64,000 nucleotides of DNA from Candidatus Eremiobacterota bacterium. GTDB taxonomy: Bacteria > Vulcanimicrobiota > Vulcanimicrobiia > Vulcanimicrobiales > Vulcanimicrobiaceae. Positions 54,454 through 61,915 of this stretch are shown here, piece after piece. Positions within the stretch are counted from its first letter, which is position 1, and the number at the start of each line of letters is the position of its first letter. Under the pieces are notes generated by a model. It was not told the origin of the DNA. It ran no database searches and saw only the letters and a program-made list of their open reading frames with translations. Location of the stretch: assembly GCA_019235885.1 (NCBI GenBank), contig JAFAKB010000072.1:1-64000 (forward strand), in the 5' to 3' direction. Position numbers and translations under genes: made by a program.

Positions 54454-55416
54454 ATGATCCTGCGCTCGACCCATTCGCTCCGTGCTCTCGCGGCCGCCGC
54501 CGCGATCCTGCTCGGCGCCGCGCCGCTCGCCGCGCTCGCGCAATCGGTGACGCCGCTCGAGCCGCCGCCCCCGGTGCAGCAGCCGATCGGGCCGTCGTCG
54601 ACGGTCTCGCCGACGATCCACCCCGGCGACCAGCTCGCGATCTCGGTGTACGGGCACCCGGATCTGACCCAGAACGCGGTGGTCCAGGCCGACGGCACGA
54701 TTCAGTACCCGCTGGTCGGACGCGTCTTGGTTACGGGGATGAGCTCGGCCGAGGCGCGCGACGCGCTCGCGCACAGCCTGCAGAAGTATCTGAAGCATCC
54801 GATCGTCTCGCTCGCGGTGCAGCAGCAGGGCAGCATCAACGTGCTCGTCCTCGGCAACGTGAAGACCTCGGGGCGCTACACGCTGCGCAGCGGCTCGCAT
54901 CTGAGCGACGCGATCGCGGCGGCCGCCGGGATCGTGCAGATGAACGGGGACTTCCCGCCGGCGCGGCTCTCGCAAGACGGCACGACGCAGACGATCGACC
55001 TGCAGAAGCTGCTGCACGATGGCGACACCTCGCAGAACCCGGAGCTCTCGGACAACGCGATCGTGTACGTCACCGGCGCCGAGACGATCCGCGTGCAGGT
55101 GCTGGGCGCGGTCTCGCGGCCCGGCAACGTCGAAGTCAACGTCGGCGACCGGCTCTCGATGGCGCTCGCGCGCGCCGGCGCCGAAGCGTCGGCGAAGTCC
55201 GACCTCAACCGCGTGTACCTGACCCGAACCGATCCAACGACGGGGAAGACGCTGCCCTCGTACCAGATCAACGTGTTCGAGGCGCTCCAGCGCGGCGACC
55301 AGCGGTACGATCCGATCCTGCGCAAGGACGACAAGATCTACGTCCCCGAGGCCCGCACGATCAGCCCCGCGATGATGGGTATACTCGGAGCGCTCGGCTC
55401 TTTGCTGCGGCTCTAG
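54454..55416 (+). CDS. Wza-type polysaccharide export protein
   Basis: A 320-residue exported protein with signal (AAAAAILLGAAPLAALAQ) and no lipobox. The poly_export (PES) domain is clear: IHPGDQLAISVYGHPDLTQ, VQADGTIQYPLVGRV; two SLBB-type repeats follow (INVLVLGNVKTSGRYTL, IRVQVLGAVSRPGNVEV). It would form the periplasm/outer-membrane channel with the co-polymerase. The lack of a lipid anchor differs from Wza itself. Followed 12 bases later by the co-polymerase gene. Confidence 0.92.
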   Translation: MILRSTHSLRALAAAAAILLGAAPLAALAQSVTPLEPPPPVQQPIGPSSTVSPTIHPGDQLAISVYGHPDLTQNAVVQADGTIQYPLVGRVLVTGMSSAEARDALAHSLQKYLKHPIVSLAVQQQGSINVLVLGNVKTSGRYTLRSGSHLSDAIAAAAGIVQMNGDFPPARLSQDGTTQTIDLQKLLHDGDTSQNPELSDNAIVYVTGAETIRVQVLGAVSRPGNVEVNVGDRLSMALARAGAEASAKSDLNRVYLTRTDPTTGKTLPSYQINVFEALQRGDQRYDPILRKDDKIYVPEARTISPAMMGILGALGSLLRL

Positions 55417-55428
55417 GAAAGGACTCCG

Positions 55429-57624
55429 ATGTACGAACAGCAGCGGCTTCCCGGCACCTCCGTCCCGCTGGCGAGCCCGATCAGCGGGCGCACGCCGGTC
55501 GACGTCGATCCGACCGCGATGTGGAACTCGTTCGTCGGCACCCTCTCGCGCCGCCGGGTTCTCTTCGCCGCGATCGTGCTCGGCGTGATCGGCGCGGTCC
55601 TCATCGTCACCTTGCTGACGCCGAAGCGCTACACCGTCGACGTCAAGATGATCGCCGGCAACCCGAATACGATCGCGCAGAACCAGCAGGGCGCGCAGAC
55701 GGCGCTGCCGGTGCTCAACGCGCTGCTGCTTGCGAACGTGGCGCAGTCGGCCGAGACCTACGCCGAGCTGATGGGTGAGACGCCGGTCGTGCAGCACGTC
55801 ATCGACGATCTGCGGCTGCAGACCGACGTAAAGACGCTGCAGGGCGCGGTCAAGGTCAAGCCGGTCACGAACACCAACATCATCACCGTTTCGGTGTCGT
55901 GGAGCGATCCCGTGACCGCGGCCAAGATCGCCAACGATTTCGCTTCGGTCTTCGTCGCGCGCGAGGCCGAGCTGGTCGGAAGCCAGGCCGGCGGCGCGCT
56001 GCAGTTCCTCTCGAAGCAGCTCCCGATCGCCGAGAAGAACCTTGCCCGCACCTCCGACGCGGTCGCCCGCTACCAGACCAGCCACAACATCGCCGACCTG
56101 ACCACGCAGACGGCGGCGACGGTCAACGCCGCGCAGGCGATCGACTCGAAGATCAACCAGGTGCAGCTCGACAAGCAGCAGGCCGACGCCGAGATCAGCT
56201 CGCTCTCCGGCGCGCTCGGCGCGATGCGCCCGACGACCGGCGGTGGCGGAACGGTCACGCAAAATCCCGTCCTCCCGCAGCTCACCCAGAAGCTCGCCGA
56301 CCTGCAGATCCAGCTCGGCAGCGCCCAACAGCAGTACACCGACTCGCATCCGACGGTCATCAGCCTCAAGCAGCAGATCGCCGACGTGCAGCGCCAGATC
56401 AAACGCACGAAGCCGACGATCGTCGCCTCGACGAGCACCGTGGCGAACCCGGTCTACCAGCAGCTCTCGCAGCAGCGCGCGGCCGCCGAGGCGGCGAGCG
56501 CGAGCGCGAGCGCGCAGCTCGCAGTCCTTGCGCGCCAGCGTTCGGCGATCAACCCGCAGCTCGCGGCGCTTCCGGAGCAGCAGGCGAAGCTCGCCGAGCT
56601 GCAGCGCCAGAAGAAGATCGCCGAGGACGTCTACAACGCGCTGCAGCAGAAGTACAACGACGCGATGGTTTCGCGCCAAACCGGGATCAGCGACGTCGCG
56701 ATCACGCAGCCGGCGCTGGCCGAGCTGGCGACGAAGACGCCGCACCTGACGATCAACCTGATCGTCGCGACGATCGTCGGCGTGCTGCTCGGGCTCGGGA
56801 TCGTGTTCCTGGTCGACTGGTTCGACGGGCGCATCCGCGACGAGCGCGACGTCGAAGGCGAGCTGCAGCTCCCGGTGCTGGCGACGATCCCGCAGCTGCC
56901 GTCCGGCGACGGCGCCGCGGCGATTCCCGCCACCGTGCGCAACGCGACCCTGGAGTCGTACTTCCAGCTCGTCCTCGCCATGCGCTACAGCTCCGACCAT
57001 CCGCTGCGCAGCGTGACGATCACCAGCCCGCTCAAGGGCGACGGCAAGTCGACGGTCGCGATGAACGTCGCCGGCGCGTTCGGCGAGATCGCGGTCTCGA
57101 GCATCGAGCGCGAGGCGCGCGTGCTCATCATCGACGCCGACATGCGGCGGCCCTCGCTGCACCGCAAGTTCGAGGTGTCGAACGACATCGGCCTCTCCGA
57201 CTTGCTGATCGGGCGCGCCTCGCTCGCGCAGTGCGTGAAGCGGACGGACCGTCCGGGCGTCGACGTGCTGACCAGCGGCACGCACTCGCCGAACCCGATC
57301 AAGCTGCTGCAGTCGAACCGGTTCGACGCGCTGCTGCGCGAAGCGCGCTCGCGCTACGAGACGGTGATCGTCGACGCGCCGGCGCTCGTCCCGGTGTTCG
57401 ACGCGGCGGTCGTCGCGGCGAAGACCGACGGCACGGTGCTGATCGTCTCGGCCGGGCACACCGACGTGCGCTCGACGCGCCGCGCGCTCGCGCGGCTCGA
57501 GGCGGTCGGCGTCAACGACCTCGTCGGAACCGTCGTCAACCGCTCGACGACGCGCGTCGACGACTACAGCGACTACTTCGCCGCCGGTGCGGCGCCGCTC
57601 AAAGAGCTGCCGCACACCGCGTAG
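55429..57624 (+). CDS. Wzc-type chain-length regulator fused to BY-kinase
   Basis: A 731-residue protein: Wzz domain with TM1 at about residues 40-62, a long coiled-coil periplasmic region rich in Gln and Ala, then TM2 (TINLIVATIVGVLLGLGIVF, about 440-460). The cytoplasmic kinase has Walker A SPLKGDGKST (about 530-540), Walker A' VLIIDADMRRPS and Walker B VIVDAPALVPV. The tail carries only two nearby tyrosines (DDYSDYF), fewer than the tyrosine cluster of Wzc. It controls polymer length and export with the Wza-type partner. Confidence 0.93.
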   Translation: MYEQQRLPGTSVPLASPISGRTPVDVDPTAMWNSFVGTLSRRRVLFAAIVLGVIGAVLIVTLLTPKRYTVDVKMIAGNPNTIAQNQQGAQTALPVLNALLLANVAQSAETYAELMGETPVVQHVIDDLRLQTDVKTLQGAVKVKPVTNTNIITVSVSWSDPVTAAKIANDFASVFVAREAELVGSQAGGALQFLSKQLPIAEKNLARTSDAVARYQTSHNIADLTTQTAATVNAAQAIDSKINQVQLDKQQADAEISSLSGALGAMRPTTGGGGTVTQNPVLPQLTQKLADLQIQLGSAQQQYTDSHPTVISLKQQIADVQRQIKRTKPTIVASTSTVANPVYQQLSQQRAAAEAASASASAQLAVLARQRSAINPQLAALPEQQAKLAELQRQKKIAEDVYNALQQKYNDAMVSRQTGISDVAITQPALAELATKTPHLTINLIVATIVGVLLGLGIVFLVDWFDGRIRDERDVEGELQLPVLATIPQLPSGDGAAAIPATVRNATLESYFQLVLAMRYSSDHPLRSVTITSPLKGDGKSTVAMNVAGAFGEIAVSSIEREARVLIIDADMRRPSLHRKFEVSNDIGLSDLLIGRASLAQCVKRTDRPGVDVLTSGTHSPNPIKLLQSNRFDALLREARSRYETVIVDAPALVPVFDAAVVAAKTDGTVLIVSAGHTDVRSTRRALARLEAVGVNDLVGTVVNRSTTRVDDYSDYFAAGAAPLKELPHTA

Positions 57625-57693
57625 GCTGGGGAACGGCCGCCGGAACGCCGCGGGCGACGGCGTTTCGGCGGCTGCGAGAGGCACGGAGGAACG

Positions 57694-58227
57694 ATGCTGA
57701 AGCTTTCGACGGTTGCGCTGATGATGCGGTACGGCATCCCGGCCGCGCTCGAGCTTCTGCGGGAACAAGTCATCGAACACACGGCCCCGCGGCGGCGGCT
57801 CGGGCGGCTCGGAAAGGAAACGCTGATCACTCGCTCCGCCTCGCTGCACGATCCGCAGAACATCTTCGTCGGCGACGACGTGCTGGTCGGACCGCACTGC
57901 AAGCTGTGGGCTTCGCGGAACGCGACGCTGACGCTCGAAGACCACGCGCTGCTCGGCCCGAACGTCACCATCATCACTTCGACGCACGGCACCGCCGATC
58001 TGACGGTGACGATGAACAAGCAGCCGGACACCGAGCGCGACGTGCGGATCGGGCGCGGCGCGTGGCTGTGCGCGAATTCCGTGATCCTGCCCGGGATCAC
58101 CGTGCACGAAGAAGCGATCGTCGCCGCCGGCGCAATCGTCACCCAGGACGTGCCGCCGTACGCGATCGCGGCCGGCGTCCCGGCGCGCGTCGTCGGCTCG
58201 CGCAAGCCCGAGCTGCAGGCGGTCTGA
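57694..58227 (+). CDS. hexapeptide-repeat O-acetyltransferase (WcaF/LacA-like)
   Basis: A 177-residue left-handed beta-helix acetyltransferase. The repeats include [33 protein letters not shown], and [33 protein letters not shown]. The His in [10 protein letters not shown] is the likely catalytic base, and [15 protein letters not shown] is the typical end. It probably O-acetylates the polysaccharide. GGAGG precedes the ATG. Confidence 0.9.
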   Translation: MLKLSTVALMMRYGIPAALELLREQVIEHTAPRRRLGRLGKETLITRSASLHDPQNIFVGDDVLVGPHCKLWASRNATLTLEDHALLGPNVTIITSTHGTADLTVTMNKQPDTERDVRIGRGAWLCANSVILPGITVHEEAIVAAGAIVTQDVPPYAIAAGVPARVVGSRKPELQAV

Positions 58228-58238
58228 GAAGCGCTGCG

Positions 58239-59177
58239 ATGTCGCTGCTGTTTCACGAGCGATGTCAGTTCGAGAACACGATCTACCGGTACGCGCCGCC
58301 GCTCGGAGAGCTGCGCGCGCTGCGGCGCAGCGTGCGGCGCTTCGCCGGCCGGTTGGGCAAGAACGCGCGGCTCGGCAAGCCGTCGCGGTACGCCGCCGGC
58401 GAGTGGGTGCGCGTGAAGGACGCCGCCGCGGTCCGCGCGACGCTCGACGCGCACGATCGGCTGCGCGGCCTGGCGTTCACCCGCGAGCAGTGGGCGTACT
58501 GCGGCAAGACGTTCCGCGTCGACGCGGTCGTGCGCCGGATGATGAACGACGACGGCGTGATGCGCTCCGTCGGGCGCACGGTCTCGCTCGACGCCGTTAC
58601 CTGCGGCGGACCGCACGAGGACGGCGGCTGCGGGCGCGCCTGTCCGCTGCTCTTCCGCGACGAGTGGCTGGAACCGTCTTCGGCGGAGCGGGCCGAGCCG
58701 CAAGGCGCGACACCGCAGTTTGCGCGCGTGCGCGCGCTGCCGGAGATCCGCGCGACGCTCGATGCGGGCGGTCGCCGCGACGGCGTAGCGTTCACGCGCG
58801 AGATGGAGCGGTACGCGGGCGCGCGGCTCGCGGTCTACAAGCGCGTGCGCCCGCTCGCCGCGACGTCGTGGCGGCGTGAGGGCGCGGCGTGGTACGTCCT
58901 CTCCGGCGCGCGCTGCAGCGGCGCGATCCTCGGGCCGGACGGGCCCTGCGACCGCGGCTGCGGTCTGCTGTGGCACCGCGATTGGATCGTGCTGGAAGAG
59001 GCGGAGCTACGCCCCGCGCCAGCCCAGTGCTTTGGCGGCGAGCTCGACGCGGTTGCGAGCCCGCGTCTTCAGCATCATGCGTTTGATGTGGTCGTGCGCG
59101 GTGGACTCGGCGATGTCGAGCGCGCTGGCGATCTGCGGGGTGCCGAAGCCCTTGAGGACGAGCGCCAGCACCTCTAG
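58239..59177 (+). CDS. tandem-repeat cysteine-rich protein of the polysaccharide locus
   Basis: About 312 residues with two copies of one domain. Copy 1 (about residues 45-145) has GEWVRVKDAAAVRATLDAHD, FTREQWAYCGKTFRV and ends CGRACPLLFRDEWLEP. Copy 2 (about 160-265) has VRALPEIRATLDAGGRRDG, FTREMERYAGARLAV and CDRGCGLLWHRDWIVLE. The WxxVKD-ATLD...CxxxCxLLxxxxWL pattern is one I associate with unnamed proteins in some polysaccharide or natural-product loci. Copy 2 lacks the Cys of copy 1's YCGK. The frame runs on 57 residues antisense to luxR, so the true end may be nearer 59010. Confidence 0.65.
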   Translation: MSLLFHERCQFENTIYRYAPPLGELRALRRSVRRFAGRLGKNARLGKPSRYAAGEWVRVKDAAAVRATLDAHDRLRGLAFTREQWAYCGKTFRVDAVVRRMMNDDGVMRSVGRTVSLDAVTCGGPHEDGGCGRACPLLFRDEWLEPSSAERAEPQGATPQFARVRALPEIRATLDAGGRRDGVAFTREMERYAGARLAVYKRVRPLAATSWRREGAAWYVLSGARCSGAILGPDGPCDRGCGLLWHRDWIVLEEAELRPAPAQCFGGELDAVASPRLQHHAFDVVVRGGLGDVERAGDLRGAEALEDERQHL

Positions 59178-59990
59178 CTCGCGCGAGCTCATCCCGAACT
59201 TGTCGGCCGCGTGCCGCAGGGGATTGCGGGAGCGATAGCGCTCGACCAGCACGCCGATCTTCGGCCCCGCCGGCCCGCTCAGCGGGGCGACGCGCACGAC
59301 CATGAACGGCAGCGGCACGACCGTGGCGGGCTCCTGCGTCGCCGGATCGTCGGTCCACGACGCCGTCACGGCCCGGACCGCGCTCTCGACCACCGGCGGC
59401 AAGCCGTCCTCGGCGAGCTCCAGGATGTTCTGCAGCACGTCGGTGGGATCGTCGTTCGGAATCCACTTCGACTCGATCGCGTAGTCGCCGGTCAGCACGA
59501 ACTGCGCCGGCGAGGCGCGCTCGGCGGTCCGCTCCTGCGCGCTCTGCTCGCCTTCGAACGTCGAGAGCCGGCGCATCAGCTCGGACCCCGAGCGCAGCGT
59601 GTTCTCGAGGAGCTTGCGCTCGTCGGGCAGGAACGCGCGCGGCCGGGCCACGATCGCCAGGCCGAAGATCGTGCGGTCGACGCCGTAGACCGCGACCAGC
59701 CCGCGCATCCCGTCGAGCGCGATCAGCGCGTCGGTGACCCGCGGGATCGGGGCCTCGGAGCGCGACTGCAGCAGCCGTTCGGCCTGCAGCCACTCCGACT
59801 GGCGCGCGGCGTTGCCGTGATCCTCGGAGAGCACCGCCTCGGTCTGGATCCCGTTCTGGTCGTAGCGCGCGAAGACGACGTAGCTCGCCTTCACCAGCGT
59901 GCGCAGCTCGCCGACGAAGGCCCGGGTCCGGTCGGCTTCGGGGACGGCGGTGATGACGGCCGCGGCGGGCGAGGTTCGTCGGTTGCGCAC
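59007..59990 (-). CDS. LuxR-type transcriptional regulator
   Basis: A 327-residue regulator. The C-terminal HTH is clear: MSSRELEVLALVLKGFGTPQ, IASALDIAESTAHDHIKRMM, KTRARNRVELAAKAL. The N-terminal part (AFVGELRTLVKASYVVFARYD, DGMRGLVAVYGVDRTIFGLAI) is GAF-like and probably senses a ligand. The GTG at 59990 is the likely start; a longer frame reaches 60254 but loses folding features. It is divergent from the response regulator at 60164 across a dyad-rich region. Confidence 0.82.
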   Translation of the reverse strand: MRNRRTSPAAAVITAVPEADRTRAFVGELRTLVKASYVVFARYDQNGIQTEAVLSEDHGNAARQSEWLQAERLLQSRSEAPIPRVTDALIALDGMRGLVAVYGVDRTIFGLAIVARPRAFLPDERKLLENTLRSGSELMRRLSTFEGEQSAQERTAERASPAQFVLTGDYAIESKWIPNDDPTDVLQNILELAEDGLPPVVESAVRAVTASWTDDPATQEPATVVPLPFMVVRVAPLSGPAGPKIGVLVERYRSRNPLRHAADKFGMSSRELEVLALVLKGFGTPQIASALDIAESTAHDHIKRMMLKTRARNRVELAAKALGWRGA

Positions 59991-60066
59991 GATCTTATTC
60001 CTATCCCGTCCGAGGCCGGTCCTCACAGGCCTTCCGTGGTCCCTAGGCGTAGAACCCCCAAAACTG

Positions 60067-60085
60067 GGGAGTCTATCGGACTCCC
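60067..60085. promoter_or_regulatory. inverted repeat between divergent regulator genes
   Basis: GGGAGTC and GACTCCC flank the five bases TATCG, a 7-bp perfect inverted repeat. It lies between the luxR and response-regulator starts and is a candidate operator for one of them. A degenerate GGACCACG half-site lies nearby at 60034-60041 (minus strand). Confidence 0.4.
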
Positions 60086-60163
60086 TCAGCGGCGACATAG
60101 TGGATGGGCCGGACGGGATAGTCCGAATGCCCTCCCCCGATAGGCCGAGAGGAAGAAGCACCA

Positions 60164-60829
60164 ATGCTTTCCACGATCCCCGCTCCCGCCCCGTCCGCCA
60201 CCAAGCCCGTCCGCGTTCTCGTGGTCGAAGGGCAGGCGTTGTTCGGAAAGGCACTTTGCCAGGTGCTCGCGAGCGATGCCGAGATCGAGGTCGTCGGGGA
60301 TGCCGACTCGATCGCGAACTCGCCGCTGCGCCGGCTCCGCCCGGACCTCATCGTCCTGGACCTCGACGGCCACAACCAAGAGTTCGCCGAGGCGATGCGG
60401 ACCTGCCGCGAATTGGCGCCCCAGGCGAAGGTCTGCGTCCTCTCGACGCACGTCCAGCCCGAGGTGATGCAGCGCTGCCTGAGCGCCGGCGCCGACGGCT
60501 ACGTGGTGAAGGACATCCTCCCGGTCGAGCTGATCCGCGCGGTGAAGAGCGTCGCCGGCGGCCACGCCTACGTCGACCCGCGCGTCGCCGGCGGCGTGCT
60601 GAAGCGCCGCTCGAACGGCTTCGGCCGGACCGCGCAGAACGAGCTGTCGGTCCGCGAGACCGAGATCATCCGCCTGATCGCGCGCGGGATGTCGAACAAA
60701 GAGATCAGCGCGAAGCTCCACCTCTCGGAAAAGACGGTCAAGAACCACATCAGCCGCATCTTCGCGAAGCTCAACATCACCGCGCGCACCCAGGCCGCCG
60801 TCCACGCGATCAAGACCGGGCTCGCCTAA
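60164..60829 (+). CDS. NarL-type response regulator, atypical acidic pocket
   Basis: A 221-residue protein. The receiver domain starts VRVLVVEGQALF, where typical receivers have VDDH; the phosphoacceptor is Asp66 in LIVLDLDGH, with Thr in LSTHVQ and Lys in YVVKD. The HTH follows: LSVRETEIIRLIARGMSNKE, ISAKLHLSEKTVKNHISRIF. With one acidic residue missing it may be phosphorylated inefficiently or not at all. No histidine kinase is adjacent. It is divergent from the luxR gene. Confidence 0.85.
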   Translation: MLSTIPAPAPSATKPVRVLVVEGQALFGKALCQVLASDAEIEVVGDADSIANSPLRRLRPDLIVLDLDGHNQEFAEAMRTCRELAPQAKVCVLSTHVQPEVMQRCLSAGADGYVVKDILPVELIRAVKSVAGGHAYVDPRVAGGVLKRRSNGFGRTAQNELSVRETEIIRLIARGMSNKEISAKLHLSEKTVKNHISRIFAKLNITARTQAAVHAIKTGLA

Positions 60830-60876
60830 GAGCCGCTTGGCCGCGTTTCCCTTAGGACCCAAGGCCTCGTTAGAGA

Positions 60877-60888
60877 GGACCACGGTCC
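60877..60888. promoter_or_regulatory. GGACC-N3-GTCC dyad upstream of the stand-alone receiver
   Basis: GGACCACGGTCC lies 16 bases before the GTG of the next gene and matches the dyads at 34639 and 53078. A GTG-proximal position could repress or time its expression. Confidence 0.45.
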
Positions 60889-60903
60889 GCGGTACCGACA
60901 AGT

Positions 60904-61260
60904 GTGGACTCGTACGTCGTGGAACCGCAGTCTCTTTTCGTTCCATATTTGAGCGACGTGCTGGCGCGCGCGGAACTGCGGGTCGTTCGGGTCGCGCCGA
61001 CCCTTGACGTCGACGACATCCGGGCGACCCATCCTGAAGCGCTGTTCGTCGACACCGACTTCCTGGAGATCGATCCAGCCGACGCGGTGAGCGCGATGCG
61101 CGCCGCCGCGCCCCGCGCGTTCATCTGCGCGTACACCGAGGGCGAGGGCCCCCGCGCCGACCGGCTCCGTTTCGCCGGCGCGAACTGCGTCGTCTCGAAG
61201 CGCTCCGGGGCGCGCGAGATCACCGCCGCGCTGCGCTCCGCGCTCGCCACCGCCTCCTGA
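60904..61260 (+). CDS. stand-alone receiver-like protein
   Basis: A 118-residue receiver fold with no output domain. It begins YVVEPQSLFVPYLSDVL, similar to the VVEGQALF start of the neighbouring response regulator; then ALFVDTDFLEID (possible acceptor Asp), ICAYTEG and ANCVVSKRSG (Lys). It appears to be a paralogue of the receiver. It could compete with the regulator for phosphate or a partner. It starts with GTG, 75 bases after the regulator stop. Confidence 0.7.
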   Translation: MDSYVVEPQSLFVPYLSDVLARAELRVVRVAPTLDVDDIRATHPEALFVDTDFLEIDPADAVSAMRAAAPRAFICAYTEGEGPRADRLRFAGANCVVSKRSGAREITAALRSALATAS

Positions 61261-61272
61261 CCGCGCCCGTGA

Positions 61273-61680
61273 TCACTGCAGCATCCACGGCTCCGGGGCC
61301 GGGCGCCGGCGGCCGCCGACGTAGAGGTAGCGGCCCCTGCGGGTCGCGCGCGGCGGCGCGGTCAGCCGCGCCTCGTCGCGCTCTAGCGTGAACGTGATCC
61401 CGCCCGCCGCGCGGTAGCGCAGCCGCGCTCCGCCCGGGTCGAGGACGACCTCACGGTGCAGCGCGTTCTCGATGCGCAGCTCGGTCAGGCGCACCGCGGC
61501 AAAGCCCCCGTGCTGCTGTGGCGGGACGAGCGCCCAGCCGTGCACCGAGCTCAGGCTGAAGTACGGCCGCAGGATCCCGGCCAGCCGCAGCTCGCTCCCG
61601 CTGGAGCCGACCGCGACGGTCAGAAGGCACGGCTTCTCGGCCCATTCCGAGAGGATGCGCTGAAATGCACCGAGTCGCAA
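61273..61680 (-). CDS. small protein of unknown function
   Basis: A 135-residue, strongly beta-type protein (LLTVAVGSSGSELRLAGIL, AAVRLTELRIENAL, LRYRAAGGITFTLERDEA) with a basic C-terminus (TRRGRYLYVGGRRRP). No family is recognised. The TTG at 61680 is the only start that fits. It converges on the receiver gene and is divergent from recQ. Confidence 0.5.
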   Translation of the reverse strand: MRLGAFQRILSEWAEKPCLLTVAVGSSGSELRLAGILRPYFSLSSVHGWALVPPQQHGGFAAVRLTELRIENALHREVVLDPGGARLRYRAAGGITFTLERDEARLTAPPRATRRGRYLYVGGRRRPAPEPWMLQ

Positions 61681-61796
61681 AACCCACGAACCCTTTCTTG
61701 CGACGAGGCGGAAGCGAAGCAGGTACGGCGGTCGGTACCCGGTTCTCCTGGTGAAAATCGGCGTCCCGTGACAACCTGTGGATGACGTGGACTAGT

Positions 61797-61876
61797 GGGT
61801 TCACCCTTGTGAACCCTCGCGTTCGGGCTTCGCCCGATCCGCGCGTCGTCGTTTGTCGGGCGGAAGCCCGACAAAC
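61797..61876. repeat. three adjacent hairpins between divergent genes
   Basis: Three perfect hairpins lie in a row: GGGTTCAC-CCTT-GTGAACCC (61797-61816), CGGGC-TTC-GCCCG (61824-61836), and GTTTGTCGGGC-GGAA-GCCCGACAAAC (61851-61876). Each is an exact inverted repeat with a short loop. They lie in the 235-base gap before recQ, which has no gene. They could be REP-like elements or a structured leader. Confidence 0.55.
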
Positions 61877-61915
61877 TCCTAGCCGGACGGTCGAAGCCGC
61901 GCAGAGGGCGAAACG

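Noticed and set aside
54055-58107. A very long open frame (about 1350 codons) antisense to the Wza and Wzc genes
   Set aside because: High GC removes stop codons from the antisense strand. The predicted product is Arg/Asp/His-rich without motifs; only the last 125 codons (VanZ) form a real protein.
53075-60046. TAGGGACCA found both upstream of the exported protein gene and upstream of luxR
   Set aside because: A single shared 9-mer is expected by chance in 64 kb; only the symmetric GGACC-N3-GTCC form was kept.
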